DNA of 64,000 bases from Rhodococcus sp. Leaf278 (GTDB lineage: Bacteria; Actinomycetota; Actinomycetes; Mycobacteriales; Mycobacteriaceae): assembly GCF_001426085.1 (NCBI RefSeq), contig NZ_LMRR01000007.1:43713-107712 (forward strand), given 5' to 3'. Numbering within the stretch: the stretch's first letter is position 1; every line of letters starts with the position of its first letter. A program made the position numbers and the translations under genes. The notes below the pieces were generated by a model that was not told the origin of the DNA, searched no databases, and was given only the letters and a program-made list of their open reading frames with translations. Of this stretch, positions 51,896-60,961 are shown piece after piece.

Positions 51896-54442
51896 CTAGC
51901 CCAGGATGAGGCGTTCCCCGTCCGGGCTTGCATTGACCGACACCACGTCGCCGTCGTGAACATCCCCGGCGAGCAGCAGCTTCGCCAGTTGATCGCCGAT
52001 GGCCTGCTGGATCAGTCGCCGCAGCGGCCGAGCACCGTAGAGCGGGTCGTAGCCTCGGGCCGCAAGCCACATCTTCGCCGGCGACGACACCTCCAGCGTC
52101 AGACGTCGTGCGGCAAGACGCTTGGTGAGGAAGCCGAGTTGGATGTCGACGATCGACTCGAGCTGGTCCTCGGACAAGGCGTCGAACACCACCACGTCGT
52201 CGAGTCGGTTGACGAACTCGGGCTTGAACGAGCGCCGCACCGCGTCCATGACCTGTTCCTTGGTGCCGCCGGCCCCGAGGTTGGAGGTGAGGATCAGGAT
52301 CGTGTTGCGGAAGTCGACGGTCCGGCCCTGGCCGTCGGTGAGGCGGCCCTCGTCCAATACGGCGAGCAGGATGTCGAACACATCGGGGTGCGCTTTTTCG
52401 ACCTCGTCGAACAGCACCACGGTGTACGGACGCCTGCGCACCGCCTCGGTGAGCTGCCCGCCGGCCTCGTAGCCGACGTAGCCCGGAGGTGCACCGACGA
52501 GCCGGGCGACGGCATGCTTCTCGCTGTATTCGCTCATGTCGATCCGCACCATCGCGCGTTCGTCGTCGAAGAGGAACTCCGCCAACGCTTTTGCGAGCTC
52601 GGTCTTACCCACACCGGTGGGACCGAGAAACAGGAACGATCCCGTCGGCCGGTTGGGGTCGGCCACACCTGCGCGTGCGCGTCGGACTGCGTCGGACACC
52701 GCCTGCACCGCGTCCTTCTGTCCGACGACTCGCTTGCCGAGTTCGTCTTCCATGCGGAGCAGTTTGGCGGTCTCGCCTTCGAGCATCCGGCCCGCCGGGA
52801 TTCCGGTCCAGGCCGCCACCACATCGGCGACGTCGTCCGGCCCCACCTCCTCCTTGAGCATCACGTCACCCTGAGCGGGCGACGCCTCGGTCTTGACGGC
52901 GAGTTCCTTCTCGAGTGTCGGGATGCGTCCGTACCGGAGCTCGGCGGCCTTGCCCAGATCGCCGTCGCGTTCGGCGCGATCGGATTCGCCGCGCAGGTTC
53001 TCGAGCTCTTCCTTGAGCACTCGCACCGAGTCGATGGCGTTCTTCTCGTTCTGCCACCGCGTGCTGAGCCCGGCCAGCTTCTCCTGCAGATCGGCGAGTT
53101 CCTGACGCAGCTTGTCCAGCCGAGCCTTCGACGCGTCGTCGGTCTCCTTGGCCAGTGCCATCTCCTCGATCTCGAGGCGACGCACGGCGCGTTCGACCTC
53201 GTCGATCTCGACGGGGCGCGAGTCGATCTCCATGCGCAGACGGGACGCGGCCTCGTCGACGAGGTCGATCGCCTTGTCGGGCAGGAACCTGGCGGTGATG
53301 TACCGGTCACTCAGGGTTGCCGCGGCGACCAGGGCAGAGTCCGTGATCCGGACGCCGTGGTGCACCTCGTAGCGTTCCTTGAGTCCGCGCAGGATGCCGA
53401 CGGTGTCCTCGACCGAGGGCTCACCGACGTAGACCTGCTGGAAGCGGCGTTCGAGGGCGGCGTCCTTCTCGATGTACTTGCGGTACTCCTCGAGGGTCGT
53501 TGCGCCCACGAGTCGCAGTTCGCCCCGGGCGAGCATCGGCTTGATCATGTTGCCCGCATCCATCGCCGATTCACCGGTCGCGCCGGCTCCGACAATGGTG
53601 TGCAGCTCGTCGATGAACGTAATGACCTGGCCTGCGGAGTTCTTGATGTCGTCGAGCACGGCCTTGAGCCGCTCCTCGAATTCGCCACGGAACTTCGCGC
53701 CCGCGACCATCGAACCGAGATCGAGCGAGACAACGGTCTTGCCGCGGAGGCTTTCCGGAACGTCACCGGCGATGACGCGCTGTGCGAGTCCTTCGACGAT
53801 GGCCGTCTTGCCGACACCGGGTTCGCCGATGAGCACCGGGTTGTTCTTGGTGCGCCGCGAAAGAACTTGCACGACGCGCCTGATCTCGGTGTCGCGGCCG
53901 ATGACGGGATCGAGCTTGCCTTCTCGGGCCAGCGCGGTCAGATCGGTGCTGTACTTCTCCAGCGCCTGGTAGGTGTTCTCTGGATCGGCGCTGGTCACCC
54001 GAGCGCTGCCCCGGACGGCTTGGAAGGCGTCGCGCAGCTCGTTCGGTCCGGCTCCGTGGCCGGTCAGGAGCTTGGCGACATCGGAATCTCCGCTGGCCAG
54101 ACCCACCATGATGTGTTCGGTGGAGACGAACTCGTCGTCGAGTTCGGTGGCCAGATGCTGCGCTGCGGTGATCGCGGCGAGGGTTTCACGGCCGAGTTGC
54201 GGAGTGGTGGTCGAACCGGATGCCGAGGGCAGGCGGTCGACGAGGTTCTGCGCTTCTCGACGCACCGTTGCGGGGTCGACGCCGACGGCCTTCAGCAGTG
54301 GTGTGGCGATGCCGTCGGTCTGATCGAGCAACGCCACCAACAAATGTGCCGGACGAATATCCGGGTTACCGGCCGCGGATGCGGCCTGCAGGGCAGCGGA
54401 AAGAGCTGCCTGCGACTTCGTGGTGGGAGTGAAACTGTCCAC
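51896..54442 (-). CDS. clpB: ClpB disaggregase chaperone
   Basis: An 848-residue Hsp100 protein of standard length. Order: Clp N-terminal domain, AAA1 with Walker [10 protein letters not shown], the coiled-coil middle domain (about residues 400-520), AAA2 with Walker [10 protein letters not shown], and a C-terminal small domain. It works with DnaK to dissolve protein aggregates after heat stress. A HAIR box, the binding site of the repressor HspR, lies 58 bases upstream of the start, so the gene is likely part of the HspR regulon. Position matches Rv0384c. Confidence 0.97.
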   Translation of the reverse strand: MDSFTPTTKSQAALSAALQAASAAGNPDIRPAHLLVALLDQTDGIATPLLKAVGVDPATVRREAQNLVDRLPSASGSTTTPQLGRETLAAITAAQHLATELDDEFVSTEHIMVGLASGDSDVAKLLTGHGAGPNELRDAFQAVRGSARVTSADPENTYQALEKYSTDLTALAREGKLDPVIGRDTEIRRVVQVLSRRTKNNPVLIGEPGVGKTAIVEGLAQRVIAGDVPESLRGKTVVSLDLGSMVAGAKFRGEFEERLKAVLDDIKNSAGQVITFIDELHTIVGAGATGESAMDAGNMIKPMLARGELRLVGATTLEEYRKYIEKDAALERRFQQVYVGEPSVEDTVGILRGLKERYEVHHGVRITDSALVAAATLSDRYITARFLPDKAIDLVDEAASRLRMEIDSRPVEIDEVERAVRRLEIEEMALAKETDDASKARLDKLRQELADLQEKLAGLSTRWQNEKNAIDSVRVLKEELENLRGESDRAERDGDLGKAAELRYGRIPTLEKELAVKTEASPAQGDVMLKEEVGPDDVADVVAAWTGIPAGRMLEGETAKLLRMEDELGKRVVGQKDAVQAVSDAVRRARAGVADPNRPTGSFLFLGPTGVGKTELAKALAEFLFDDERAMVRIDMSEYSEKHAVARLVGAPPGYVGYEAGGQLTEAVRRRPYTVVLFDEVEKAHPDVFDILLAVLDEGRLTDGQGRTVDFRNTILILTSNLGAGGTKEQVMDAVRRSFKPEFVNRLDDVVVFDALSEDQLESIVDIQLGFLTKRLAARRLTLEVSSPAKMWLAARGYDPLYGARPLRRLIQQAIGDQLAKLLLAGDVHDGDVVSVNASPDGERLILG

Positions 54443-54499
54443 CGGTCACCTTCTTTCTCGGATCGGTTCTTGCGTGTCGCTGGGTACAACCATAGACAA

Positions 54500-54520
54500 G
54501 TTGAGTCTGTTCCGCTCAAC
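54500..54520. promoter_or_regulatory. HAIR element (HspR-binding inverted repeat)
   Basis: GTTGAGT-CTGTTCC-GCTCAAC (plus strand) matches the HAIR consensus CTTGAGT-N7-ACTCAAG with the exact seven-base spacer and 10 of 14 conserved positions. It stands upstream of clpB, as in other actinobacteria. Confidence 0.8.
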
Positions 54521-54688
54521 TTTGTTTTTCTCGTGCGCGTTTTGCGTACCTGGAGGGGCGCACAACGCGCACGAGGGCGAAGCCCTCTCGCGCGAAAGTC
54601 TCGATCGGTCTACTTTGGTGACGGTCGACAGTGGCGGTGTCATCGACGGCGAACTCGGTGGCGAAATCGGTGGGGTGGAGGTTGATCG

Positions 54689-55852
54689 ATGCTCGACGCG
54701 CGAACGATCTCCCTGGTCCGTACCGGTTTCAAGTCCGTGGTCGCGTCGCCGGACGGCCCCGCCCGCCTCTCCAGGTCCTTCTACGCACATCTGTTCGCCG
54801 AGTACCCCGACTTCCGCGCTCTGTTTCCTGCCTCGATGGATTCGCTTCGCGAACACTTCGTACTGGCACTCGGCTACGTCTTCGAGCATCTCGACAACAC
54901 CGACCGCGTCGAGCCGTTCCTCGAGCAGCTGGGCCGAGATCACCGAAAGCACGGCATCTCGGGAGCACATTTCCGCGCCGGCAGCTCGGCTCTGATCGCC
55001 GCATTCCGCTCGTTCGCGGGCAACGAGGTGTGGACCGACGAGGTCGAGACGGCCTGGCACGACGCCCTCACCGTGGTGAGCAACGCCATGGCCACCGCCG
55101 CCGACAACGACGAACTACCGCCGTACTGGACTGCCACCGTCGTCGAACACCAACGAATCCTCGACGATCTGGCGGTGGTGCGCCTGAAGACCGACGGCGA
55201 GATCCCGTACTTCCCGGGGCAGTACGTCAGCGTGCAGATCCCGCAGCGACCCAAACTGTGGCGATACCTGTCCCCGGCCATTCCGAGCAACCCGTACGGC
55301 GAGATCGAGTTCCATGTTCGACGCGTATCCGGTGGCTGGGTGTCTCCGGCCATGGTCGCCGAGACCCGGGTCGGTGATCGCTGGTCCATCAGTCCTCCAC
55401 TGGGCGGGATGCACGTCGATCGCGCGATCCACGAGGACGTGTTGATGATCGCGGGAGGCACCGGTCTTGCTCCGTTGCGTGCTCAGGTCATGGAAATGGC
55501 TCAGCGCACCGACAATCCGCGAGTGCATCTGTTCGTCAGCGGTACCTATCCGTGCGATCTCTACGATCTGGACACCCTGTGGCAGTTGTCGCTGTCGAAT
55601 CCGTGGCTGACGGTTGTTCCGGTGACCGAAGAGCTCGAGGATCCATGGTGGTACTCCGGCCCGGCGCGCGAAATCCCATGGGGAATGCACCATCGACTGC
55701 AGGGCGCGGTCGGCAAGGTCGTCACTCGATTCGGCTCGTGGGCCGATCGCCAGATTCAGATCTGCGGGTCGCCGTCGATGGTGCGCACCACGCTGTACGC
55801 GCTACGCAAGGTCGGCACCCCGATGGAGCATGTTCAGCACGATCCATTCTGA
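54689..55852 (+). CDS. Type II flavohemoglobin (Rv0385-like)
   Basis: A 387-residue protein. An N-terminal globin domain (about 1-140) has LGRDHRKHGI, holding the proximal histidine, and a C-terminal ferredoxin reductase domain has the FAD region YFPGQYVSVQIP, WRYLSPA and the NAD motif IAGGTGLAPL. The divergent sequence puts it with the type II flavohemoglobins of Mycobacteriales (Rv0385), which lack some residues for nitric oxide dioxygenation and are reported to oxidise D-lactate. It is divergent from clpB, with the HAIR box between. Confidence 0.88.
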   Translation: MLDARTISLVRTGFKSVVASPDGPARLSRSFYAHLFAEYPDFRALFPASMDSLREHFVLALGYVFEHLDNTDRVEPFLEQLGRDHRKHGISGAHFRAGSSALIAAFRSFAGNEVWTDEVETAWHDALTVVSNAMATAADNDELPPYWTATVVEHQRILDDLAVVRLKTDGEIPYFPGQYVSVQIPQRPKLWRYLSPAIPSNPYGEIEFHVRRVSGGWVSPAMVAETRVGDRWSISPPLGGMHVDRAIHEDVLMIAGGTGLAPLRAQVMEMAQRTDNPRVHLFVSGTYPCDLYDLDTLWQLSLSNPWLTVVPVTEELEDPWWYSGPAREIPWGMHHRLQGAVGKVVTRFGSWADRQIQICGSPSMVRTTLYALRKVGTPMEHVQHDPF

Positions 55853-55869
55853 TTGTGCCGCAACGATAT

Positions 55870-56541
55870 TCAGCTGGACAACGACTTCGGCGGACTGTCC
55901 TCGACGATGACGCCGGCCGCCAGGCGTGGCGTCCATGCCTCGGTGACCAGTCGGCCGTCTCCGGTGATGATGGCATCGGGATCGGGATCGATGAGGATGG
56001 GGTATCCGGTGTCAGCGGTGGCACCGACGTTCTGCACCAGCAGGCCGTTCTCGATCGTGTAGTGAACGTGCACCGGCTGCAGATCGCCGTCGAACGCCCA
56101 CGGGCGGCCGATGAAGATGACGGCATTGCCGGCCTCGTCCAGCACCGACACCGAGCCGTCGTGCTCGAGCCGCAGACTCCACAACGGCGGCATCGACGTC
56201 GTGAACTCGAATCTGTGCGGTGCCTGCGGAGCGAGAAGATGAATCATCAGCAGCGCGCCGTCGCGCGGATCCCGCTGCGGCACAATGACTTCGTACGCGC
56301 CACACTCGTAGAACCTGGATCCGAACGGCCCAGGAATGCCGGTGCCGAGATCTCCTGCAATGACAAGTTCGAGCCGAATGCAGCCGGAGCCGTCCTCGGC
56401 TCGAAGAGTGATTCCCTCGGACGGATGCGGCGTGGGCGACTCGTCCCGCGGAGCGTAGGACAGAACGGCGCGCAGCAGCGGCTCGACCACCTCTGCATCG
56501 CCGTCGCGTGAGTCGAACGTTCGTCGTCGCCGATCGGCCAT
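55870..56541 (-). CDS. Conserved hypothetical protein
   Basis: A 223-residue soluble protein that I do not recognise. There is no signal peptide or membrane segment. The N-terminus is short and basic (MADRRRRTF), followed by an alternating beta-strand pattern (GCIRLELVIAGDLG, RFYECGAYEVIVPQRDP, LWSLRLEHDGSVSVLDEAG, HYTIENGLLVQNVGATADTG). The ATG at 56541 is chosen because the open frame before it reads as low-complexity shadow. It is convergent with the flavohemoglobin gene, 17 bases away. Confidence 0.65.
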   Translation of the reverse strand: MADRRRRTFDSRDGDAEVVEPLLRAVLSYAPRDESPTPHPSEGITLRAEDGSGCIRLELVIAGDLGTGIPGPFGSRFYECGAYEVIVPQRDPRDGALLMIHLLAPQAPHRFEFTTSMPPLWSLRLEHDGSVSVLDEAGNAVIFIGRPWAFDGDLQPVHVHYTIENGLLVQNVGATADTGYPILIDPDPDAIITGDGRLVTEAWTPRLAAGVIVEDSPPKSLSS

Positions 56542-56823
56542 CTCCACCCCCTCCGCCTGGCAAACCAGTGTGCCACCGAGGTGCCCATCGTGCGACGAAT
56601 ACTGCCCGAAAACCATCCGTTCGATTCGGGACGGACCACTACCGAAGCGCACTCGACCCCGACACGGCCAGGAGACCGACCAGTACTGTTTCCAGCTAAG
56701 TTTCTGCAGGTCAGCGATGGTACAGCGGAACCATGGTACCGGCTACTATCAACCGGTTCGGTCCACGGCGGATCGACCTGCCCAGTGGGCAGCGGCCATG
56801 CCAGGAAGGCACACACATCCCCG

Positions 56824-57243
56824 ATGTCCGCTGATTTCGCCGCACGTCTGAACCACCTGTTCTCCACGATCCACCCGCCGGGACGCAAACCTCACACCAA
56901 CGCGGAGGTAGCCGATGCTCTTGCCCTGCGCGGGCACCAGATCTCCAAGCCGTACATCTCGCAGCTGCGGTCGGGCCAACGCACCAACCCGTCCACCGAT
57001 ACCGTGGCGGCACTGGCTGCCTTCTTCAAGGTCAAGCCCGATTACTTCTTCGACGACATCTACGCAGCCAAGGTCGATCACGACCTCGAACTGCTGGGCC
57101 GACTCCAGGGATACGGCCTGCGTCGCCTCTCTGCCCGGGCGTTCGACCTGTCCGAGGAATCTCAGAACCTACTCAGCTCGATGGCCGAGAAACTACGCGT
57201 GAGCGAGGGACTGCCGGCGGTGCCGCCGGACAGCACCCGCTAG
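56824..57243 (+). CDS. EspR-like XRE-family regulator
   Basis: A 139-residue helix-turn-helix protein. The sequence FAARLNHLFSTIHPPGRKPHTNAEVADALALRGHQISKPYISQLRSGQRTNPS, given here to mark residues 5-58, follows EspR of M. tuberculosis (Rv3849) very closely through the recognition helix (PYISQLRSG). The C-terminal part DLELLGRLQGYGLRRLSARA fits its dimer domain. EspR is a nucleoid-associated regulator of secretion and lipid genes. No ESX genes are nearby. The ATG at 56824 gives the normal EspR N-terminus. Bases 56542-56823 are a gene-free promoter region. Confidence 0.88.
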   Translation: MSADFAARLNHLFSTIHPPGRKPHTNAEVADALALRGHQISKPYISQLRSGQRTNPSTDTVAALAAFFKVKPDYFFDDIYAAKVDHDLELLGRLQGYGLRRLSARAFDLSEESQNLLSSMAEKLRVSEGLPAVPPDSTR

Positions 57244-57515
57244 GACCCAGCCTTGGCGGCAATCCGTGCCTGCACTTCCGGACGCCGCAGCGGCGGCACC
57301 GTGGGAGGGGGCTGACGCCGCTCCGGCAGCGCGTCGAGGAGACGATGCGTCGTTGCCGTCACCTCGGCGACGGCCAACTCGAAGGCGTCGCGGGTGGCGT
57401 CGGATGTCTTCTGCACGCCACTGATCTTGCGGACGTACTGGCGCGCGGCTGCCTCGATCTCGTCGTCGGTCGCGTGCGGTTCCAACCCCCGCAAGGTGGT
57501 GATGTTTCGGCACAT
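57240..57515 (-). CDS. DUF2277 protein
   Basis: A 91-residue protein of the DUF2277 family: MCRNITTLRGLEPHATDDEIEAAARQYVRKISG followed by a helical region (AFELAVAEVTATTHRLLDAL). The conserved start M-C-R-N-I is unmistakable. The function is unknown. It overlaps the convergent EspR-like gene by four bases and lies 22 bases after the TetR gene on the same strand. Confidence 0.88.
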   Translation of the reverse strand: MCRNITTLRGLEPHATDDEIEAAARQYVRKISGVQKTSDATRDAFELAVAEVTATTHRLLDALPERRQPPPTVPPLRRPEVQARIAAKAGS

Positions 57516-57537
57516 CCCTCGACGATAGCCCCGCAAC

Positions 57538-58113
57538 TCACACCTCGAGAAGACCCGACAATGCGCGTAGGCACAGCTCGCGGACCTGCTCCCGGTCCAG
57601 AGTTCTGCGCTCCACCCAGTCCAGGCACACCGCTCGCACGAATGCGATCCAGCCACGAAGGGCTGTTCGGACCATCTCGTCGTCGGCGAATGCGGCGGGC
57701 AGCGCGGCGAGGATACGTTCCTGCTGAACGGCGAATTCTCGCGTGAGAATGTCGTTGATCCGATCGTCGCCGAGCAACGCGCCCCGGTTGACGGCGCGTA
57801 GGCCGTGCGCGTGTTCGTCGGAGTAGGCGATGTACGCGTCGAGACCGGCTGCGACCTGCTCGAGGACGGGCAGCGAGGTGTCCGGCGCGGTGACGTCGAG
57901 GTTGCGCTCGGATTCGGTGCGCACGATCTCGACGAAGAATTCCCGCTTGGACGGGAAGTAGTGGTACATCAACCCGCGGGAGACGCCCGCGAGATCGGCG
58001 ACCTCCTCGATCCACACGTCCTCGTACGGCCGCTCGGCGAACAACGCGGAACCGATCTCCAGTAATTGCGCGCGACGCTGCGCCGGCGTCATGCGCTTCC
58101 GGGGTGTGGTCAT
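57538..58113 (-). CDS. TetR-family transcriptional regulator
   Basis: A 191-residue regulator. The N-terminal helix-turn-helix is clear (AQLLEIGSALFAERPYEDVWIEEVADLAGVSRGLMYHYFPSKREFF, residues about 14-60), followed by a helical ligand-binding part. It is divergent from a P450 gene, and two copies of a 15-bp repeat lie in the 95-base gap, so it probably controls the P450 and itself in response to a lipid or similar ligand. Confidence 0.92.
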   Translation of the reverse strand: MTTPRKRMTPAQRRAQLLEIGSALFAERPYEDVWIEEVADLAGVSRGLMYHYFPSKREFFVEIVRTESERNLDVTAPDTSLPVLEQVAAGLDAYIAYSDEHAHGLRAVNRGALLGDDRINDILTREFAVQQERILAALPAAFADDEMVRTALRGWIAFVRAVCLDWVERRTLDREQVRELCLRALSGLLEV

Positions 58114-58132
58114 GGGCTTCGGATCTTACTTG

Positions 58133-58181
58133 ACACGGGTTCAACAGTGAGTACGGTCACTATTACACACCGGTTCAACAG
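58133..58181. promoter_or_regulatory. Two direct repeats ACAC-GGTTCAACAG between TetR and P450 genes
   Basis: acacgggttcaacag (58133-58147) and acaccggttcaacag (58167-58181), 34 bases apart, differ at one base. The first extends to TTGACACGGGTTCAA, an imperfect inverted repeat. They are the likely TetR operators. The second lies 28 bases before the P450 start. Confidence 0.6.
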
Positions 58182-58208
58182 CAATCGTTGGTCAACGAGG
58201 GAGCGGCA

Positions 58209-59606
58209 ATGTCGACACAGTTCGCGATGCGCAACGGCTCGCTGCCGCACCCTCCCTACCGACTCCCCGTCCTCGGCGACGTCGTCGGTGTCGATCCCCG
58301 CACCCCGATTCAGGACTCGACCGTCTTGGCCGGTCGACTCGGACCGATGTTCGAGCGCGAAATTCTCGGGCGGCGCTTCGTCTTCGCGTCCGGCGCCGAC
58401 GTGGTGGGCGAGCTGTGCGACGAAAAGCGCTTCGAGAAGTTCCTTCCTCCGGGAGTCGAGAATCTGCGCGATATCGGGGTGGACGGACTGTTCACCGCGT
58501 ACAACCACGAGCCGAACTGGCAACGCGCCCATGATCTTCTGCGTCCGGCCTTCACCGCGGGTGCCATGCGCGGCTACCACGAGATCATGGTCGACGTCGC
58601 AGATGACCTGATCGAACACTGGGAGGGTCGCTCTCGTAGCGGTGCCGACACCGACGTCTCCTCGGACATGACAAAGCTGACGCTCGAGACCATCGGACGC
58701 ACCGGCTTCAGCTACAGCTTCGGCTCGTTCGCGCGCGCCGAGCCACACCCCTTCGTGGCCGCCATGGTCGGCGCACTGACATACAACCAGCGGCGGTCGC
58801 TGTTGTCGATCCCGGCGTTCGCAAAACCCTTGTTCGCCCGGTCCGACCGCAGGTACGCACACAACAAGCAGTACTTGGCCGACGTTCTCGCCGATGTCGT
58901 CAGAACCCGCCGCCGATCGACCGAGGACTTCAGCGACCTGCTCCAGATCATGATGGATGCGGCGAAAGATGCCGACAATCCGAATGCACTGAGCGAGGCC
59001 AACATCGGATACCAGATCCTGACGTTCCTGATCGCCGGGCACGAGACAACCTCGGGCGCACTGTCTTTCGCGCTGTACTATCTGGCGAACAACCCCGAGG
59101 TGTTCGAGCGCGCCCGCGCCGAGGTCGACGAGGTCTGGGGTACGGACAAGCCCCAGTTCGGCCAGGTTCCCAAACTGCGGTACGTCCGCCGTGTCCTCGA
59201 CGAGTCACTACGCCTGTGGCCGACGGTTCCCGCGTTCGGACGCGGCGCGCGCGCCGAGACCGTCATCGGCGACGACTACCGCATGGCCACCGGCGACTGG
59301 GCAGTCGTTCTGGTGACGGCCTTGCACCGCGATCAGGCTTGGGGTGACCGTCCGAACGACTTCGATCCCGACAATTTTCTACCCGATCGCATCAAGGCAC
59401 GCCCCGCGCACGTGTACAAACCGTTCGGGACCGGTGAACGCGCCTGCATCGGAAGACAATTCGCCATCCACGAAGCGGTTCTGGTACTCGGGACAATTCT
59501 GCAGCGCTTCGATCTGCAGGCCGACCCGTCGTACCGACTGAAGGTCCAGGAGCGACTGACCATGATGCCCGAAGGCTTTCGGGTCCAGCCGAGAATTCGC
59601 GCCTAG
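58209..59606 (+). CDS. Cytochrome P450, CYP102-like stand-alone heme protein
   Basis: A 465-residue P450. The heme-binding loop is FGTGERACIGRQFA with Cys413 as the iron ligand. The I-helix is LIAGHETTSGALSFALYYL, and the K-helix ExxR is ESLRLWPT. From GLFTAYNHEPNWQRAHDLL through DMTKLTLETIGRTGFSY it closely resembles the heme domain of the fatty acid hydroxylase P450 BM3 (CYP102A1). BM3 carries a fused reductase; here the gene stops after the heme domain, so electrons must come from elsewhere, perhaps the FprA-ferredoxin route. GAGGGAGCGG precedes the ATG at 58209. Confidence 0.92.
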   Translation: MSTQFAMRNGSLPHPPYRLPVLGDVVGVDPRTPIQDSTVLAGRLGPMFEREILGRRFVFASGADVVGELCDEKRFEKFLPPGVENLRDIGVDGLFTAYNHEPNWQRAHDLLRPAFTAGAMRGYHEIMVDVADDLIEHWEGRSRSGADTDVSSDMTKLTLETIGRTGFSYSFGSFARAEPHPFVAAMVGALTYNQRRSLLSIPAFAKPLFARSDRRYAHNKQYLADVLADVVRTRRRSTEDFSDLLQIMMDAAKDADNPNALSEANIGYQILTFLIAGHETTSGALSFALYYLANNPEVFERARAEVDEVWGTDKPQFGQVPKLRYVRRVLDESLRLWPTVPAFGRGARAETVIGDDYRMATGDWAVVLVTALHRDQAWGDRPNDFDPDNFLPDRIKARPAHVYKPFGTGERACIGRQFAIHEAVLVLGTILQRFDLQADPSYRLKVQERLTMMPEGFRVQPRIRA

Positions 59607-60827
59607 TCAGTCCGGTAGTAGGGGGACCGAGATTCCCGGGTCCCGGCCCAGCAGCACCCCACGCGTCAACGACGTGGAGCCGAACTTCTTGTGCACCCCG
59701 TCGAGCGCACGGTCGAGTGCCGATGCCTCCGGGGGCTTGCGCACCTGCGGTGCGTCGAACTGCAGTTCCAGTTGCTCCGCGCCGCCCTTGTCGATGCTCG
59801 ACACCGTGACGCCGACGAGGGTGATGCCCTTCTCCGCAATCATCGGTGCCGCGTCGTGCAGCAGTTCCAACGCGGCGTCGAGAATATCCCGGGTATCGGC
59901 GGTTGCTCGATCGAGTGTGTGCGATCTGGTGGCGCGGGTGAAGTCCGCAAAACGCAAGCGCAACATGACAGTTCGACCGGTTCGCTCCGCCCCGCGCATA
60001 CGGTGGGTGACGCGGTCGACGAGCCCGATCAACGATGCCTCCACTTCGGCCGCGTCGTGCCTGCCACGCCCGAGAGCACGCTGTGCGCCGATCGAACTAC
60101 GTGACTTGCCGGGCTGGACGCGTCGAGGATCCCGGCCCATTGCCAGTGCGTACAGATGCGCGCCCGCACCCTTGCCCAGCACCGAGGCCAACGACCGCTC
60201 GCCGTAGGCAGCGATGTCTCCGACGGTCCTGATGTCGAGAACGTGCAGCTTCTCCGCGGTCACTTTACCTACGCCCCACAGCCTTTCGATGTTCAATGGG
60301 TGCAGGAACTCCAGTTCGCCGCCGGGTGGTACGAGCAGCAGACCGTCCGGCTTGGCGAAAGCACTGGCGACCTTCGCCAGGAACTTGGTGGTGGCGATCC
60401 CGACGGTGATGGGCAGCCCCACCTGCTCGGCGACGTCTCGCCGCAACTGCCGGCCGATATCGGTCGCACTGCCCGCGATCTTCTGCAACCCGCCGACGTC
60501 GAGGAAAGCCTCGTCGATGGAGATGCCCTCCACCAGCGGAGTGGTGTCGTGGAAGACGTCGAAGACGTCCTTGCTCGCCTGCGAGTACGCCTCCATGCGC
60601 GGCGGCACCACGATGGCCTGCGGACACACGGCCCTGGCCTGGCCGCCGCTCATTGCGGTGCGCACCCCGAACGCTTTGGCCTCGTAGCTGGCGGCGAGCA
60701 CCACTCCCCCGCCGACGATGACCGGCTTGCCGCGGAGCCGGGGGTCGTCGCGTTGCTCCACCGAGGCATAGAAGGAGTCGAGGTCGGCGTGCATGATGCT
60801 CGCCAGGTTCGGGTTGTTCGACTCCAC
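59607..60827 (-). CDS. dinB: DNA polymerase IV (Y-family)
   Basis: A 406-residue translesion polymerase. The first catalytic aspartates are in IMHADLDSFYASVE, the steric and base-pair region in VLAASYEAKAFGVRTAMS, and the second acidic pair in GISIDEAFLDV. A helix-hairpin-helix region and the little finger follow, and a beta-clamp-binding motif EQLELQFD lies near the C-terminus. It bypasses lesions with low fidelity. The GTG at 60827 starts the normal N-terminus. Its stop is directly adjacent to the P450 stop. Confidence 0.94.
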   Translation of the reverse strand: MESNNPNLASIMHADLDSFYASVEQRDDPRLRGKPVIVGGGVVLAASYEAKAFGVRTAMSGGQARAVCPQAIVVPPRMEAYSQASKDVFDVFHDTTPLVEGISIDEAFLDVGGLQKIAGSATDIGRQLRRDVAEQVGLPITVGIATTKFLAKVASAFAKPDGLLLVPPGGELEFLHPLNIERLWGVGKVTAEKLHVLDIRTVGDIAAYGERSLASVLGKGAGAHLYALAMGRDPRRVQPGKSRSSIGAQRALGRGRHDAAEVEASLIGLVDRVTHRMRGAERTGRTVMLRLRFADFTRATRSHTLDRATADTRDILDAALELLHDAAPMIAEKGITLVGVTVSSIDKGGAEQLELQFDAPQVRKPPEASALDRALDGVHKKFGSTSLTRGVLLGRDPGISVPLLPD

Positions 60828-60961
60828 GAATCCATGCTCGCACGGGCTACCGACATACTCTCGAGGCACAACCGGAACGATCGGGACAGCCGAAGTGACC
60901 CAGATCACCGAGTGTGCCATTGTTGGAGTCGTCGGATCGGCGTGAACGGCTGGAGAGAACA

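Noticed and set aside
51872..54685. Open frame of 937 codons on the plus strand opposite clpB
   Set aside because: It is the antisense shadow of clpB, caused by high GC and codon bias. Its translation shows no family motif, and clpB on the other strand is certain.
58209..59606. Fused reductase domain of a full-length P450 BM3-type enzyme
   Set aside because: The frame ends directly after the heme domain, and the next bases are the convergent dinB gene.
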